From positions 39,978 to 103,977 of the forward strand of contig NZ_JYLD01000019.1 of NCBI RefSeq assembly GCF_001043025.1: 64,000 nucleotides of DNA. The letters are read 5' to 3'. The first letter of the stretch is position 1. Each line of letters begins with the position of its first letter. Under the pieces are notes generated by a model. The model was given only the letters and a program-made list of their open reading frames with translations, did not search any database and was not told where the DNA came from. Origin of the DNA: Pseudomonas helleri. Lineage in GTDB: Bacteria; Pseudomonadota; Gammaproteobacteria; Pseudomonadales; Pseudomonadaceae. The translations under genes and the position numbers were made by a program. Of the stretch, positions 45,854 through 54,000 are shown piece by piece.

Positions 45854-47026
45854 ATGGCTCAGTCTTACAGTGCGCGCAGCCGCGCGATCGAACCATTCCA
45901 CGTCATGGCGTTGTTGGCGCGTGCCAACGAGTTGCAGGCGGCGGGGCACGATGTGATTCACCTGGAGATTGGCGAGCCCGATTTCACCACGGCCGAACCA
46001 ATTATCGCGGCGGGCCAGGCGGCCCTGGCCGCGGGTAAAACCCGTTACACCGCAGCACGCGGCTTGCCTGAGTTGCGCGAAGCAATTTCCGGGTTTTATC
46101 AACAGCGTTACGGCTTGAACATCGACCCTTCGCGCATTCTGATCACCCCAGGCGGCTCTGGTGCTTTGCTTTTAGCCAGCAGCCTGCTGGTTGATCCGGG
46201 AAAACACTGGTTGCTTGCAGATCCGGGCTACCCCTGTAACCGCCATTTCTTACGCTTGGTTGAAGGGGCCGCGCAGTTGGTGCCGGTAGGCCCTGATGTT
46301 CGCTACCAGTTGACGGCCGACCTGGTTGAACGCCACTGGGATCAAGACAGTGTGGGCGCGCTGGTCGCGTCCCCGGCGAACCCGACCGGGACACTCTTGA
46401 GCCGTGATGAGCTGGCCGCCTTGTCGGCCGCGGTCAAGGCGCGTGGTGGGCATTTGGTGGTGGACGAGATCTATCACGGCCTTACTTACGGCTGTGAGGC
46501 TGCCAGCGTGCTTGAGGTGGACGACAGCGCCTTTGTGCTCAACAGCTTCTCCAAGTATTTCGGCATGACCGGCTGGCGCTTGGGCTGGCTGGTGGCGCCG
46601 CCGGAGGCCGTCGCTGACCTGGAAAAGCTCGCGCAGAATCTCTACATCAGCGCTCCGAGCATGGCCCAATATGCGGCGCTGGCGTGTTTTGAGCCGCAAA
46701 CGCTGGCCATTTTGGAAGAGCGTCGCGCCGAGTTTGGACGCCGTCGCGACTTTTTGCTGCCCGCGTTGCGAGCGTTGGGATTCGGCATTGCCGTGGAGCC
46801 TGAAGGTGCGTTTTATTTGTACGCCGATATCAGCGCGTTCGGCGATGATGCCTTCGCTTTTTGCCGTCACTTCCTCGAAACCGAGCACGTTGCCTTTACG
46901 CCGGGCCTGGATTTTGGACGTCATCAGGCCGGGCATCACGTGCGCTTTGCCTACACCCAGAGTTTGCCGCGCCTACAGGAAGCGGTTGAGCGAATTGCCC
47001 GTGGCCTGCAGAGCTGGAAAAACTGA
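45854..47026 (+). CDS. PLP-dependent aminotransferase, class I/II
   Basis: Fold-type I aminotransferase of the aspartate-aminotransferase superfamily. The 390-residue product has VIHLEIGEPDFTT near the N terminus, PANPTGTLLSR, the PLP aspartate in VVDEIYHGLTYG, and the Schiff-base lysine in NSFSKYFGMTGWRLGW. The C-terminal Arg site is in GHHVRFAYTQSL. The start is ATG 45854 behind GGAAGG. The ending TGATG overlaps the sfsA start by one base. Substrate unknown; alanine or aromatic amino acids would be plausible. Confidence 0.88.
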   Translation: MAQSYSARSRAIEPFHVMALLARANELQAAGHDVIHLEIGEPDFTTAEPIIAAGQAALAAGKTRYTAARGLPELREAISGFYQQRYGLNIDPSRILITPGGSGALLLASSLLVDPGKHWLLADPGYPCNRHFLRLVEGAAQLVPVGPDVRYQLTADLVERHWDQDSVGALVASPANPTGTLLSRDELAALSAAVKARGGHLVVDEIYHGLTYGCEAASVLEVDDSAFVLNSFSKYFGMTGWRLGWLVAPPEAVADLEKLAQNLYISAPSMAQYAALACFEPQTLAILEERRAEFGRRRDFLLPALRALGFGIAVEPEGAFYLYADISAFGDDAFAFCRHFLETEHVAFTPGLDFGRHQAGHHVRFAYTQSLPRLQEAVERIARGLQSWKN

Positions 47027-47733
47027 TGCAGTTCTCTCCAGCCTTAGAAGAAGGGCGCCTGATAAAGCGTTACAAGCGTTTTTTGGCCGACATCGAAACC
47101 GTCACCGGCGAGCTGCTAACCATTCACTGTCCCAATACCGGTTCGATGCTTAATTGCATGGTCGAAGGCGGGCAAGTCTGGTTCAGCCGCTCCAATGACC
47201 CCAAGCGCAAATTGCCGGGCACCTGGGAGATCAGCGAAACCCCGCAAGGCCGTTTGGCGTGTGTGAACACCGGGCGTGCCAATCGTTTGGTCGAAGAAGC
47301 GCTATTGGCCGGGGTGATCACCGAGCTCAATGGTTTTACCGCGCTCAAGCGTGAAGTGGCTTACGGGCAGGAAAACAGCCGGATTGATTTCCGCCTGGAG
47401 TACCCGGAGGGCTTTGCCTTTGTCGAAGTCAAAAGTGTCACCTTGGGTTTTGACGACACCCGTGTGGCGGCGTTTCCGGATGCGGTCACTCAGCGCGGCG
47501 CCAAGCATTTGCGTGAGCTGGCCAGCCTGGCCCGTGAAGGCGTGCGGGCGGTGCAGCTGTATTGCGTCAACCTGACCGGGATCGACGCAGTGCGCCCGGC
47601 GCAAGAAATCGACCCGGGCTATGCGGCGGCTTTGCGTGAAGCGGTGGCGGCAGGTGTGCAAGTACTGGCTTATGGTGTCAGCCTGACGTCTGACGCGGTG
47701 GTGGTTGACCGCCGGTTAGACGTCATCCTCTGA
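47026..47733 (+). CDS. sfsA: Sugar fermentation stimulation protein SfsA
   Basis: Nuclease-fold protein of unclear role, first linked in E. coli to maltose metabolism. The 235-residue product has KRYKRFLADIETVTGE, CPNTGSMLNCM, the restriction-endonuclease-like segment SRIDFRLEYPEGFAFVEVKSVTL (Asp and E-x-K), and FPDAVTQRGAKHLREL. It is translationally linked to the aminotransferase. Its last 18 bp overlap the end of the convergent Rieske gene. Confidence 0.93.
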   Translation: MQFSPALEEGRLIKRYKRFLADIETVTGELLTIHCPNTGSMLNCMVEGGQVWFSRSNDPKRKLPGTWEISETPQGRLACVNTGRANRLVEEALLAGVITELNGFTALKREVAYGQENSRIDFRLEYPEGFAFVEVKSVTLGFDDTRVAAFPDAVTQRGAKHLRELASLAREGVRAVQLYCVNLTGIDAVRPAQEIDPGYAAALREAVAAGVQVLAYGVSLTSDAVVVDRRLDVIL

Positions 47734-48054
47734 CTCATCGAGTGTCAGCCAGATCCCTTGGTTGTCTTCATGGCAGCCAAGGGCGGTCAAGAATTGCCCG
47801 GCGCAAGGCCCGGCAACGCATTCCCCGCTCTCAATCAAAAACAACGCCGCATGGGTCGCGCACTGGATCAGGCTGGCGCTGGGGTCGAGGAATTGGTTGG
47901 GCTGCCATTCCAGCGGCACACCGCGATGCGGGCAGCGATTTTTATAGGCGTAGACCTGACCGGCCCGGCGCACGACAAACAGGCGGATACCGTGCTGTTC
48001 AAAGCCCAGGCTCGCACCTTCGGTCAGCGACGCTGAGGGGCACACATATTTCAT
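47716..48054 (-). CDS. Rieske [2Fe-2S] domain protein
   Basis: Small ferredoxin-like protein of 112 residues. Both Rieske ligand boxes are present: CPHRG in KNRCPHRGVPLEW and C-x2-H in CATHAALFLI. There is no partner oxygenase gene nearby. ATG 48054 follows AAGGA; the longer upstream reading has no support. It is divergent from hmuT, and the Fur-type box between them at 48122-48140 could affect both. Redox partner unknown. Confidence 0.88.
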   Translation of the reverse strand: MKYVCPSASLTEGASLGFEQHGIRLFVVRRAGQVYAYKNRCPHRGVPLEWQPNQFLDPSASLIQCATHAALFLIESGECVAGPCAGQFLTALGCHEDNQGIWLTLDESEDDV

Positions 48055-48121
48055 TACAATCCTTAACCTACCCTGATGTATGAATCGATCCGCGTGATGG
48101 CGCACGTTAAGAGGTTGACGT

Positions 48122-48140
48122 GCAAATGCAAACAATTATC
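48122..48140. promoter_or_regulatory. Fur box upstream of hmuT
   Basis: GCAAATGCAAACAATTATC matches 13 of 19 positions of the Fur consensus GATAATGATAATCATTATC, including a perfect AATTATC half. It is 88 bp before the hmuT start and 68 bp before the divergent Rieske start. Iron repression of the heme transporter is expected from the family. Confidence 0.65.
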
Positions 48141-48227
48141 AAATGGCGGGCTGCTCTGTGATGTGCTGTTTTGACTGGCGGCACTGCCGTTGCTCCGTTG
48201 AGCCCACTTATCAAGGAACGCCCCCGT

Positions 48228-49103
48228 ATGCGCCTGAGTACCCGCCTGATAATGCTTTGTGCAGGCTTTATGATCAGTCATGTCAGTCTGGCTGACGAGT
48301 TGCCCCAACGCTGGGTCAGTGCCGGGGGCGCGCTTTCGGAGTGGGTCAGCGCTTTAGGCGCGGAGTCTAAATTGGTTGGGGTCGATACCACCAGCCAACA
48401 TCCAGAATCACTTAAGTCGCTGCCCAGCATCGGGTATCAGCGGCAACTGTCGGCAGAGGGGATTTTGAGCCTCAAGCCGGATGTCTTGATCGGCACCGAG
48501 GAAATGGGGCCACCACCGGTGCTGGCGCAGATTCGTAACGCCGGTGTGCCGGTTGAAATGTTCTCGGCCGAAGCTGATCTGCCCACCCTTGAGGGTACTC
48601 TCGCGCACTTGGGGCGCCTGCTGGGGGATGAGGCTAAAGCGGCGCAAGTGTTCAAGGCGTATCAGCAGCAACTGGAAGCGCTGCAACAGCAGGTCAAACA
48701 GGCACAAGCCCAGCACACATCGCCGGGCGTGCTGCTGCTGTTGGGGCATGCAGGCGGCAAGCCACTGGTTGCGGGCAAAGACACGGCGGCAGACTGGTTG
48801 CTGACACAGGCCGGTGGTCACAACTTGGCCACGCACACGGGCTATAAAACCTTTTCCGTAGAAGCGCTGGCAGGTTTGAACCCTGACGTGCTGGTGTTTG
48901 CAGACCGTAGCCTGACGGGCGACGAGGCGCGCAAAGCACTGATGAAAGAGAACCCGATTCTGGCCTCGCTCAAGGCGGCCAAAGACGGGCGCATTTATGA
49001 GCTGGACCCAACGCTACTGGTAGGCGGCCTGGGCCCGCGCTTGCCGGATAGCTTGAAGCAACTGACGGCTGAGTTTTACCCTGCGGCTCCGGCTCACCCA
49101 TGA
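48228..49103 (+). CDS. hmuT: Heme ABC transporter, periplasmic binding protein
   Basis: Captures heme in the periplasm and delivers it to HmuUV (PhuT in P. aeruginosa). The 291-residue product has an N-terminal signal peptide ending about residue 22 (SHVSLA-DE) and a class III binding-protein fold with WVSALGAESKLVGVDTTSQHP, LKPDVLIGTEEMGPPPVLAQI and AGKDTAADWLLTQAGG. ATG 48228 follows AAGGAA. Its stop overlaps hmuU by four bases. Confidence 0.92.
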   Translation: MRLSTRLIMLCAGFMISHVSLADELPQRWVSAGGALSEWVSALGAESKLVGVDTTSQHPESLKSLPSIGYQRQLSAEGILSLKPDVLIGTEEMGPPPVLAQIRNAGVPVEMFSAEADLPTLEGTLAHLGRLLGDEAKAAQVFKAYQQQLEALQQQVKQAQAQHTSPGVLLLLGHAGGKPLVAGKDTAADWLLTQAGGHNLATHTGYKTFSVEALAGLNPDVLVFADRSLTGDEARKALMKENPILASLKAAKDGRIYELDPTLLVGGLGPRLPDSLKQLTAEFYPAAPAHP

Positions 49104-50137
49104 GGACATTGGTTAAGCCTCGCCCGTTGTTTATCGGGCTGAGTGCGCTGTGTCTGATAGCCATCTGGTTGTCGTTGGCGTTGGGGCCGGTGAGTTTGCC
49201 GTTGCTCGACACCATGCGTGCGGCCTTGCGCTTGATCGGCGTGCCGATAAATGGTGACGGGCTGGAACAGGCTGAGTTGATCCTGGGGCAGATTCGCTTG
49301 CCCCGAACGTTGCTCGGTTTGGCCGTGGGCGGTGTGCTGGCGTTGTCAGGTGTGGCCATGCAGGGCTTGTTTCGTAACCCTCTGGCTGACCCCGGCCTGG
49401 TGGGGGTGTCCAGTGGTGCTTCACTGGGCGCGGCGATTGCGATTGTCGGCGGCTCAGCCTTTGGCGGTTTGCCCGACGCGTTTGGCCCTTATTTACTGTC
49501 GATCTGTGCGTTTCTCGGTGGGTTGGGGGTGACGGCACTGGTTTACCGGCTTGGCCGCCGTAACGGGCAAACCAGCGTGGCAGTGATGCTGCTGGCGGGT
49601 ATCGCCCTCACGGCGCTGGCCGGCTCGACGGTGGGGTTGTTCACGTACCTGGCCGATGACGCGACGTTGCGCACCCTGACGTTCTGGAACCTGGGCAGCT
49701 TGAACGGCGCCAGTTATGCCCGATTGTGGCCTCTGCTGTTTGTGACCGTGGCGGTATCCCTATGGTTGCCACGCCGGGCCAGCGCGCTTAACGCCTTGTT
49801 GCTGGGCGAGTCCGAAGCTAATCACCTGGGCATCAATGTAGAAGGGCTCAAGCGCGAGTTGGTGTTCTGCACCGCGCTGGGCGTGGGGGCGGCAGTGGCT
49901 GCGGCGGGCATGATCGGCTTTGTCGGTTTGGTGGTGCCGCATTTGGTGCGGCTGCTGGCCGGGCCGGATCATCGGGTGTTGTTACCCGCGTCGGTACTGG
50001 CGGGCGCTGCTTTGCTGCTGTTTGCCGACCTGATAGCGCGCCTGGCATTGGCCCCTGCGGAAATGCCGATTGGTATCGTGACCGCATTTTTGGGCGCGCC
50101 ATTCTTCCTTTACTTGCTGTTGCGAGGCCGCCACTGA
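49100..50137 (+). CDS. hmuU: Heme ABC transporter permease
   Basis: FecCD/BtuC-type inner-membrane permease with about 10 helices over 345 residues. Family features include RLPRTLLGLAVGGVLALSGVAMQGLFRNPLADPGLVGVSSGA and GFVGLVVPHLVRLLAGPDHR, the coupling region to the ATPase. It overlaps hmuT (ATGA) and hmuV (TGATG), so the three genes form one tightly coupled operon. Confidence 0.94.
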   Translation: MRTLVKPRPLFIGLSALCLIAIWLSLALGPVSLPLLDTMRAALRLIGVPINGDGLEQAELILGQIRLPRTLLGLAVGGVLALSGVAMQGLFRNPLADPGLVGVSSGASLGAAIAIVGGSAFGGLPDAFGPYLLSICAFLGGLGVTALVYRLGRRNGQTSVAVMLLAGIALTALAGSTVGLFTYLADDATLRTLTFWNLGSLNGASYARLWPLLFVTVAVSLWLPRRASALNALLLGESEANHLGINVEGLKRELVFCTALGVGAAVAAAGMIGFVGLVVPHLVRLLAGPDHRVLLPASVLAGAALLLFADLIARLALAPAEMPIGIVTAFLGAPFFLYLLLRGRH

Positions 50138-50904
50138 TGCTGCGTACAGAAAACCTGCAGATTCGTCGCGGCCCTAAATGCGTGCTGACTGACATTACCC
50201 TTGAGGTGCGGCCGGGTGAAGTGCTGGGAGTCCTGGGGCCCAACGGTGCCGGTAAAAGCACCTTGCTGGCGGCGCTGTGCGGGGAGTTGGCGCCAACCGA
50301 AGGGCAAGTCTTGCTGGATGAGGATGCCTTGAGCCAGTGGAAGGGCGCTGAGCGGGCGCAGCGTCTTGCCGTGTTGCCACAGACATCGACCCTCGATTTT
50401 GCCTTTCGTGTTGAAGAGGTGGTCGGTATGGGGCGTTTGCCCCATCAGACCGGCACCGTGCGCGATGCCGAGATTATCTGTGCGGCGCTGGAGGCGGCTG
50501 ATGTCGGGCATTTGGCGGGGCGCAGTTACCTGGCGTTGTCCGGCGGCGAGCGACAGCGGGTTCATCTGGCACGGGTGCTGGCGCAGTTGTGGCCGGGGCA
50601 AAATGGGCAGACGTTGCTGCTCGATGAGCCGACCTCGATGCTTGACCCTTTGCATCAGCACACAACCTTGAAAGCCATTCGTGCCTTTGCAGATCGGGGG
50701 GCTGCGGTGTTGATCATCCTGCATGACCTTAACCTCGCCGCGCGTTACTGCGATCGTCTGTTGTTGCTTGAAGACGGATACCCGCGTGCCTTGGACAGCC
50801 CGCAAGCAGTGTTGCAGCCGCAGTCGCTCAAAGACGTGTTCGGGCTGGATGTGTTGGTGCAGCCGCACCCGGAATTAGGACACCCGGTAATTATTGCGCG
50901 CTGA
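50137..50904 (+). CDS. hmuV: Heme ABC transporter ATP-binding protein
   Basis: ATPase that powers HmuU. The 255-residue product has Walker A GPNGAGKST, the Q loop in LPQTSTLDF, the ABC signature LSGGERQRV, Walker B TLLLDEPTSMLD, and the switch His in ILHDLNLAARY. It is the last gene of hmuTUV. No TonB-dependent heme receptor, heme-trafficking protein (PhuS) or heme oxygenase gene follows; the receptor must be elsewhere. Confidence 0.94.
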   Translation: MLRTENLQIRRGPKCVLTDITLEVRPGEVLGVLGPNGAGKSTLLAALCGELAPTEGQVLLDEDALSQWKGAERAQRLAVLPQTSTLDFAFRVEEVVGMGRLPHQTGTVRDAEIICAALEAADVGHLAGRSYLALSGGERQRVHLARVLAQLWPGQNGQTLLLDEPTSMLDPLHQHTTLKAIRAFADRGAAVLIILHDLNLAARYCDRLLLLEDGYPRALDSPQAVLQPQSLKDVFGLDVLVQPHPELGHPVIIAR

Positions 50905-51000
50905 CAACTTAAGAGGGCTGACGAGTTATCGCGATGTAGGAGCTGCCGCCCCGTCTTCGACGCCGCGCTGTCGCGCAGCAAACAGGACAGCGAGTATCTT

Positions 51001-51134
51001 CAGCATCCCCCAATCGGTTCCCTCTCCTTCGGGAGAGGCGTGGTGAGGGGGCTCTTAGATCAAGATCAAAAGATCGCGAGACAAGCTCGCTCCTACAGAG
51101 CCTTTAGAATCAATCACTTATTTTGTGTTTGATA
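51001..51134. repeat. Composite dispersed repeat, copy 2
   Basis: The order of elements is the same as in 27703-27846: CAGCATCCCCCAATCGGTTC, a CCCTCTCC..GGGAGAGG hairpin, GTGAGGGGGCT, AGATCAAAAGATCGCGAGAC, AAGCTCGCTCCTACAG, and a closing CACTTATTTTGTGTTTGAT. Differences are a few substitutions and small indels. It begins about 97 bp after hmuV and ends about 50 bp from the PrrF terminator. Confidence 0.8.
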
Positions 51135-51182
51135 GGAGTTGCCGAAGGAGGGTGGGGCGGGGTGAACGGGTGTTTTTCAGGC

Positions 51183-51209
51183 AAAAAAAGACCCGGCAAG
51201 AGCCGGGTC
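51183..51209 (-). terminator. Intrinsic terminator of PrrF
   Basis: An 8-bp stem GACCCGGC/GCCGGGTC (minus-strand reading) around a 4-nt loop, with seven T after it. This is the standard Hfq-binding 3' end of PrrF. Confidence 0.93.
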
Positions 51210-51296
51210 AAATAACCGTGATTAGCCTGATGAGGAGATTTTCTGAGAGTCCGAACCAAGGGCCTTCCAGAAGATCGACTGGCCTCGCGACCAGAT
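51184..51296 (-). ncRNA. prrF: Iron-responsive small RNA PrrF
   Basis: PrrF is made when iron is scarce and, with Hfq, represses mRNAs of iron-using proteins. The minus strand has the PrrF body: CTGGTCGCGAGGCCAG near the 5' end, the conserved core CTCTCAGAAAATCTCC and CATCAGGCTAATCACGG, and the terminator GACCCGGC-TCTT-GCCGGGTC followed by seven T. The ends (about 51296 to 51184, 113 nt) are set from the promoter and terminator; PrrF RNAs are about 110 nt. Only one copy is present; P. aeruginosa has two in tandem near its phu heme genes. Confidence 0.93.
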
Positions 51297-51300
51297 GGCG

Positions 51301-51330
51301 TAATAATAACAATTCTCATTTTCATGTCAA
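51301..51330 (-). promoter_or_regulatory. prrF promoter with overlapping Fur box
   Basis: On the minus strand TTGACA (51330-51325), a 16-bp spacer, and TATTAT (51308-51303) form a sigma-70 promoter. The segment 51302-51320 (AATAATAACAATTCTCATT on the plus strand) matches 12 of 19 positions of the Fur consensus and covers the spacer and -10. Iron-bound Fur would block transcription. Confidence 0.85.
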
Positions 51331-51375
51331 CAGCTGTTTTTCAGCTTTTTTTGCACGACCGATAAACGGTGCGGG

Positions 51376-51648
51376 CTAGCCTTTTTTCAGCTTGAACAAA
51401 TCTTCTACTTGCTCATTCAAAAACGCCTTTCTGTGCGGGGGTATGTCGTTCCAGTGAACGTCCAGCAGCGCGCCCTCAATGGCATAAAGCAGCACTTTGG
51501 AGGCCCGAAAGCCTCTGGCTTTGACGGCCCGGTAAGCCTCGACCGCCCCGCGGCGCCTTAAATCCGAAGCGCTGTGGATACCGACAGCGTGCAACCATTG
51601 CGCCGAGGTTTTCCCAAGGTTTTTTAGATGCTGGAGTTCATCTTGCAT
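51376..51648 (-). CDS. TfoX C-terminal domain protein
   Basis: The 90-residue protein matches the helix-hairpin-helix-like TfoX C-terminal domain alone: LKNLGKTSAQWLHAVGIHSASDLRRRGAVEAYRAVKARG. It lacks the TfoX N-terminal domain, so it is not a full competence regulator. ATG 51648 follows AAGGAG. It lies directly upstream of prrF on the same strand. Function unknown. Confidence 0.88.
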   Translation of the reverse strand: MQDELQHLKNLGKTSAQWLHAVGIHSASDLRRRGAVEAYRAVKARGFRASKVLLYAIEGALLDVHWNDIPPHRKAFLNEQVEDLFKLKKG

Positions 51649-51895
51649 CAGCTCTCCTTGCGACGGCGTGAGCTCAGCGCTTATGAGTCAAGACAGGTGA
51701 GCTGAAGTGTAGCGGCTGATAAGAAAGCCGCCGTCCGTTAGTCGTTTTTGGAACAAGCAGACGCAAAAAATGCAGGAGATGGCGTTAGGGCTGGGACAGG
51801 GGTTGATGAAAAGGCCCGAGCCAGAGCGCTTGCCTCAAATTGCAGGCAACAGTCGCCAACGCCGGGCGGGCGTTGGGGCGAATGTCGTATTTGGT

Positions 51896-52237
51896 TTATT
51901 TGGTGCGGTAGCGCAAGCGTGTGCCGAAGTTGACCGACATCAGGATTTCATCTGCGGTCAGTTCGACCGGAAAGTAGGCGCCTGAAATTTGCGCATGGGC
52001 CAGGCTGGCGCCTTCGATACAGGCGTTACGCAAGTCCAGGCCACGCAGATCGGCAGAACGGAAATAGGCGTCGGTAAAGTCCACGCTGTCCGCATTTAAC
52101 TCACGCAAATCCAGCCCGCGAAAGTCGCCGCCACGCATATCAATGTGTCCGGATGGACGCTGTTGGTTAAACCCGCTGATGTTGTCTTCATGCAGTAACG
52201 TGTAGAGCGCCGATTGAAGCAAGGCTGGGCGGCTCAT
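51896..52237 (-). CDS. Short pentapeptide-repeat protein
   Basis: The 113-residue product has a central run of about seven to eight A(D/N)LXX-type repeats (MRGGDFRGLDLREL, VDFTDAYFRSADLRGLDLR, ACIEGASLAHAQISGAYF), which should form a short right-handed beta helix. ATG 52237 follows AGGAGAC. Such proteins often bind or mimic DNA or other proteins; nothing here identifies the target. The gap 51649-51895 on its 3' side holds no gene I can support. Confidence 0.88.
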   Translation of the reverse strand: MSRPALLQSALYTLLHEDNISGFNQQRPSGHIDMRGGDFRGLDLRELNADSVDFTDAYFRSADLRGLDLRNACIEGASLAHAQISGAYFPVELTADEILMSVNFGTRLRYRTK

Positions 52238-52286
52238 GGGGCGTCTCCTGATGGATGTACACCAATATTATAGTGCCACTATTGGC

Positions 52287-52317
52287 GTGCCGCGAAACCC
52301 TTGCAGTTTCGCGGCAC
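52287..52317. terminator. Strong hairpin between the APH-AAA and pentapeptide genes
   Basis: GTGCCGCGAAAC and GTTTCGCGGCAC pair perfectly over 12 bp around a 7-nt loop, 11 bp after the end of the APH-AAA gene. There is no T tract. It probably protects the 3' end or terminates weakly. Confidence 0.55.
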
Positions 52318-52327
52318 GGGCAAGCAC

Positions 52328-53884
52328 TTACAGCCCTGGCAGGCGTTGACGGATATCGCTGATCAGGGTGTCCAGGCTTTTGCTGTTGTTGGTTTCAACC
52401 GGTTTGCTGCGCAGGACTTCATCTGCCCCGAGTGGCTCCCGGCTGGCTTGTTGCGCTCGGACAACGTCCATGGTCGCGTCAGACGGGTCGTTGCCAAGGC
52501 TATTGCGATGAGCCAGCCAGCCTTCGATTACGGCGTCGGGTGCGGTGCAGTCGAGGATCAGGCACGGTACGCCCGTTGCTTCGGCAACTTTGGCGGCAGC
52601 GTCGCGTTGTTCGCGTTTGAGGTAGGTGGCATCAATGACCACCGGGAAGCCCGCGCGCAGCACGATGCCGGCCAGTTCATGCAGTTTGTCGTAGGTCGCG
52701 GCACTGGCGTCAGCGCTATAAATGCCATGGCCAACGGTGTTGTCGCCGGTTTGCTCGCCAAACAATTGCTTGCGAACGACATCAGAGCGCAAACGAATGG
52801 CGCCCAAGGACTCAACCAAACGCATCGCAACAGAGCTTTTACCGACGGCTGAAACGCCGTGGGTGATGGTCAGGAAGCGTGAAGGGATGGTGCTGTAGCT
52901 TTCGGCCAGGTTGGCGTAGTTGCGGTACTGGCGCAGGGTGGCCGCGCGTTGCACTGCGCTGGCTTCTGCCGGCATGCTGAACAGGCTGACTTTGGCACGA
53001 ACCAAGGCGCGATAGGCTTTGTAGAAGTTCAGCAACTCAAGCCCTTGATAGTCGCCGGTCAACTCCAGGTACTGGCTGACAAAGCGGCGCGCCAGGCACT
53101 TGAGGCCGCGATCTTCAAGGTCCATGGCCAGAAAGGCGGTGTCGGCGTACACGTCGGTAAAACGGAACGGCTCGTTGAATTCGATGCAGTCGAAAATCAC
53201 CACTTTGCCGTCGATCATGGTGGCGTTGCCCAGGTGGATGTCACCATGGCATTCGCGGATAAACCCTTGGGCCTTGCGTTGTTCGAGCAGTGGCTGGAGA
53301 CGGGTGAAGCTGGCTTCGGCCCAGGCTTGAAGGGCATCGAGTTGCAGCAGGTCAGCTTTGTCGGACAGGAAAGGGCGGATCTGCTCGAAGTTCTGACGCA
53401 CGGGCTCCATGACGGCTTCAGGGGTGCCTTGGTGATGTTCCAGCGGGACATGCGGGGCGTGTGTGTGGAAATGGGCAATTTGCTGGGCCATTTCGTCGAT
53501 GTGCGCAGCAGTCAGTTCGCCATTGGCCTGCAGCGTGCTCAGCAGCTGGCTTTGCGGGAATTGGCGCATTTTCAGCACGTACTCGATAGCCGGGCCTTCG
53601 CCGCCGAGTTGAGGCGCGTCGGCACTGCCGGTGATCGGCAGTACGTCCAGGTACAGGCCTTCGGTCAGGCGCTGGTTGAGGCGCAGTTCTTCATTGCAGA
53701 AGAATTCGCGGCCACTGAGTTCGGTGAAATCAAGAAAGCCGAAGTTAACCGGTTTTTTGATTTTGTAGGCGTAGGGCCCGGTGAGGATAACCCAGGAAAT
53801 GTGGGTCTCGATAACCTGAAACCCGTCGACTTCATGCGGGTATAAGCTCGGATTTTGTAGCGCGGTAATCAGGTTCTGGCTCAC
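52328..53884 (-). CDS. APH-like kinase fused to AAA/P-loop kinase domain
   Basis: The 518-residue protein joins two nucleotide-binding domains. The N-terminal half (to about residue 330) resembles aminoglycoside phosphotransferases, with the Brenner motif CHGDIHLGN and the metal Asp in VVIFDCIEFNE. The C-terminal half has Walker A GVSAVGKSS and a zeta-toxin/gluconate-kinase-like P-loop fold. GTG 53884 follows AAGGA. It is conserved near mrcB in Pseudomonas but its substrate is unknown; real antibiotic resistance is unlikely for such a core gene. Confidence 0.85.
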   Translation of the reverse strand: MSQNLITALQNPSLYPHEVDGFQVIETHISWVILTGPYAYKIKKPVNFGFLDFTELSGREFFCNEELRLNQRLTEGLYLDVLPITGSADAPQLGGEGPAIEYVLKMRQFPQSQLLSTLQANGELTAAHIDEMAQQIAHFHTHAPHVPLEHHQGTPEAVMEPVRQNFEQIRPFLSDKADLLQLDALQAWAEASFTRLQPLLEQRKAQGFIRECHGDIHLGNATMIDGKVVIFDCIEFNEPFRFTDVYADTAFLAMDLEDRGLKCLARRFVSQYLELTGDYQGLELLNFYKAYRALVRAKVSLFSMPAEASAVQRAATLRQYRNYANLAESYSTIPSRFLTITHGVSAVGKSSVAMRLVESLGAIRLRSDVVRKQLFGEQTGDNTVGHGIYSADASAATYDKLHELAGIVLRAGFPVVIDATYLKREQRDAAAKVAEATGVPCLILDCTAPDAVIEGWLAHRNSLGNDPSDATMDVVRAQQASREPLGADEVLRSKPVETNNSKSLDTLISDIRQRLPGL

Positions 53885-53964
53885 GGTCGGTCCTTCTAAA
53901 GGCGGGAAAATTCAATGCGCCATTATGGCTGTTGACAGCGGTCGTGCAAACCGCCGGACGCGCA

Positions 53965-53992
53965 TGTTGAACATGAGCAAAGTGCGTATAAT
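53965..53992 (+). promoter_or_regulatory. Promoter at mrcB, start close to the ATG
   Basis: TATAAT (53987-53992) is a perfect -10, with TGTTGA (53965-53970) 16 bp upstream as a weak -35. Transcription would begin about 53999-54001, at or next to the ATG of mrcB, leaving almost no leader. Confidence 0.6.
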
Positions 53993-54000
53993 CCCGCGCC

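Larger units (their letters stand above)
50905..51375. other. 471-bp gap after hmuV: repeat block and prrF
   Basis: The segment holds GTAGGAGCTGCCGCC (50937-50951), part of a repeat, then the composite repeat copy 2, the PrrF small RNA on the minus strand, its promoter and Fur box. No protein gene is seen. Confidence 0.8.

Noticed and set aside
52328..53884. Aminoglycoside resistance gene.
   Set aside because: The phosphotransferase-like half is only a distant relative and is fused to a P-loop domain in a conserved core locus; nothing indicates resistance.
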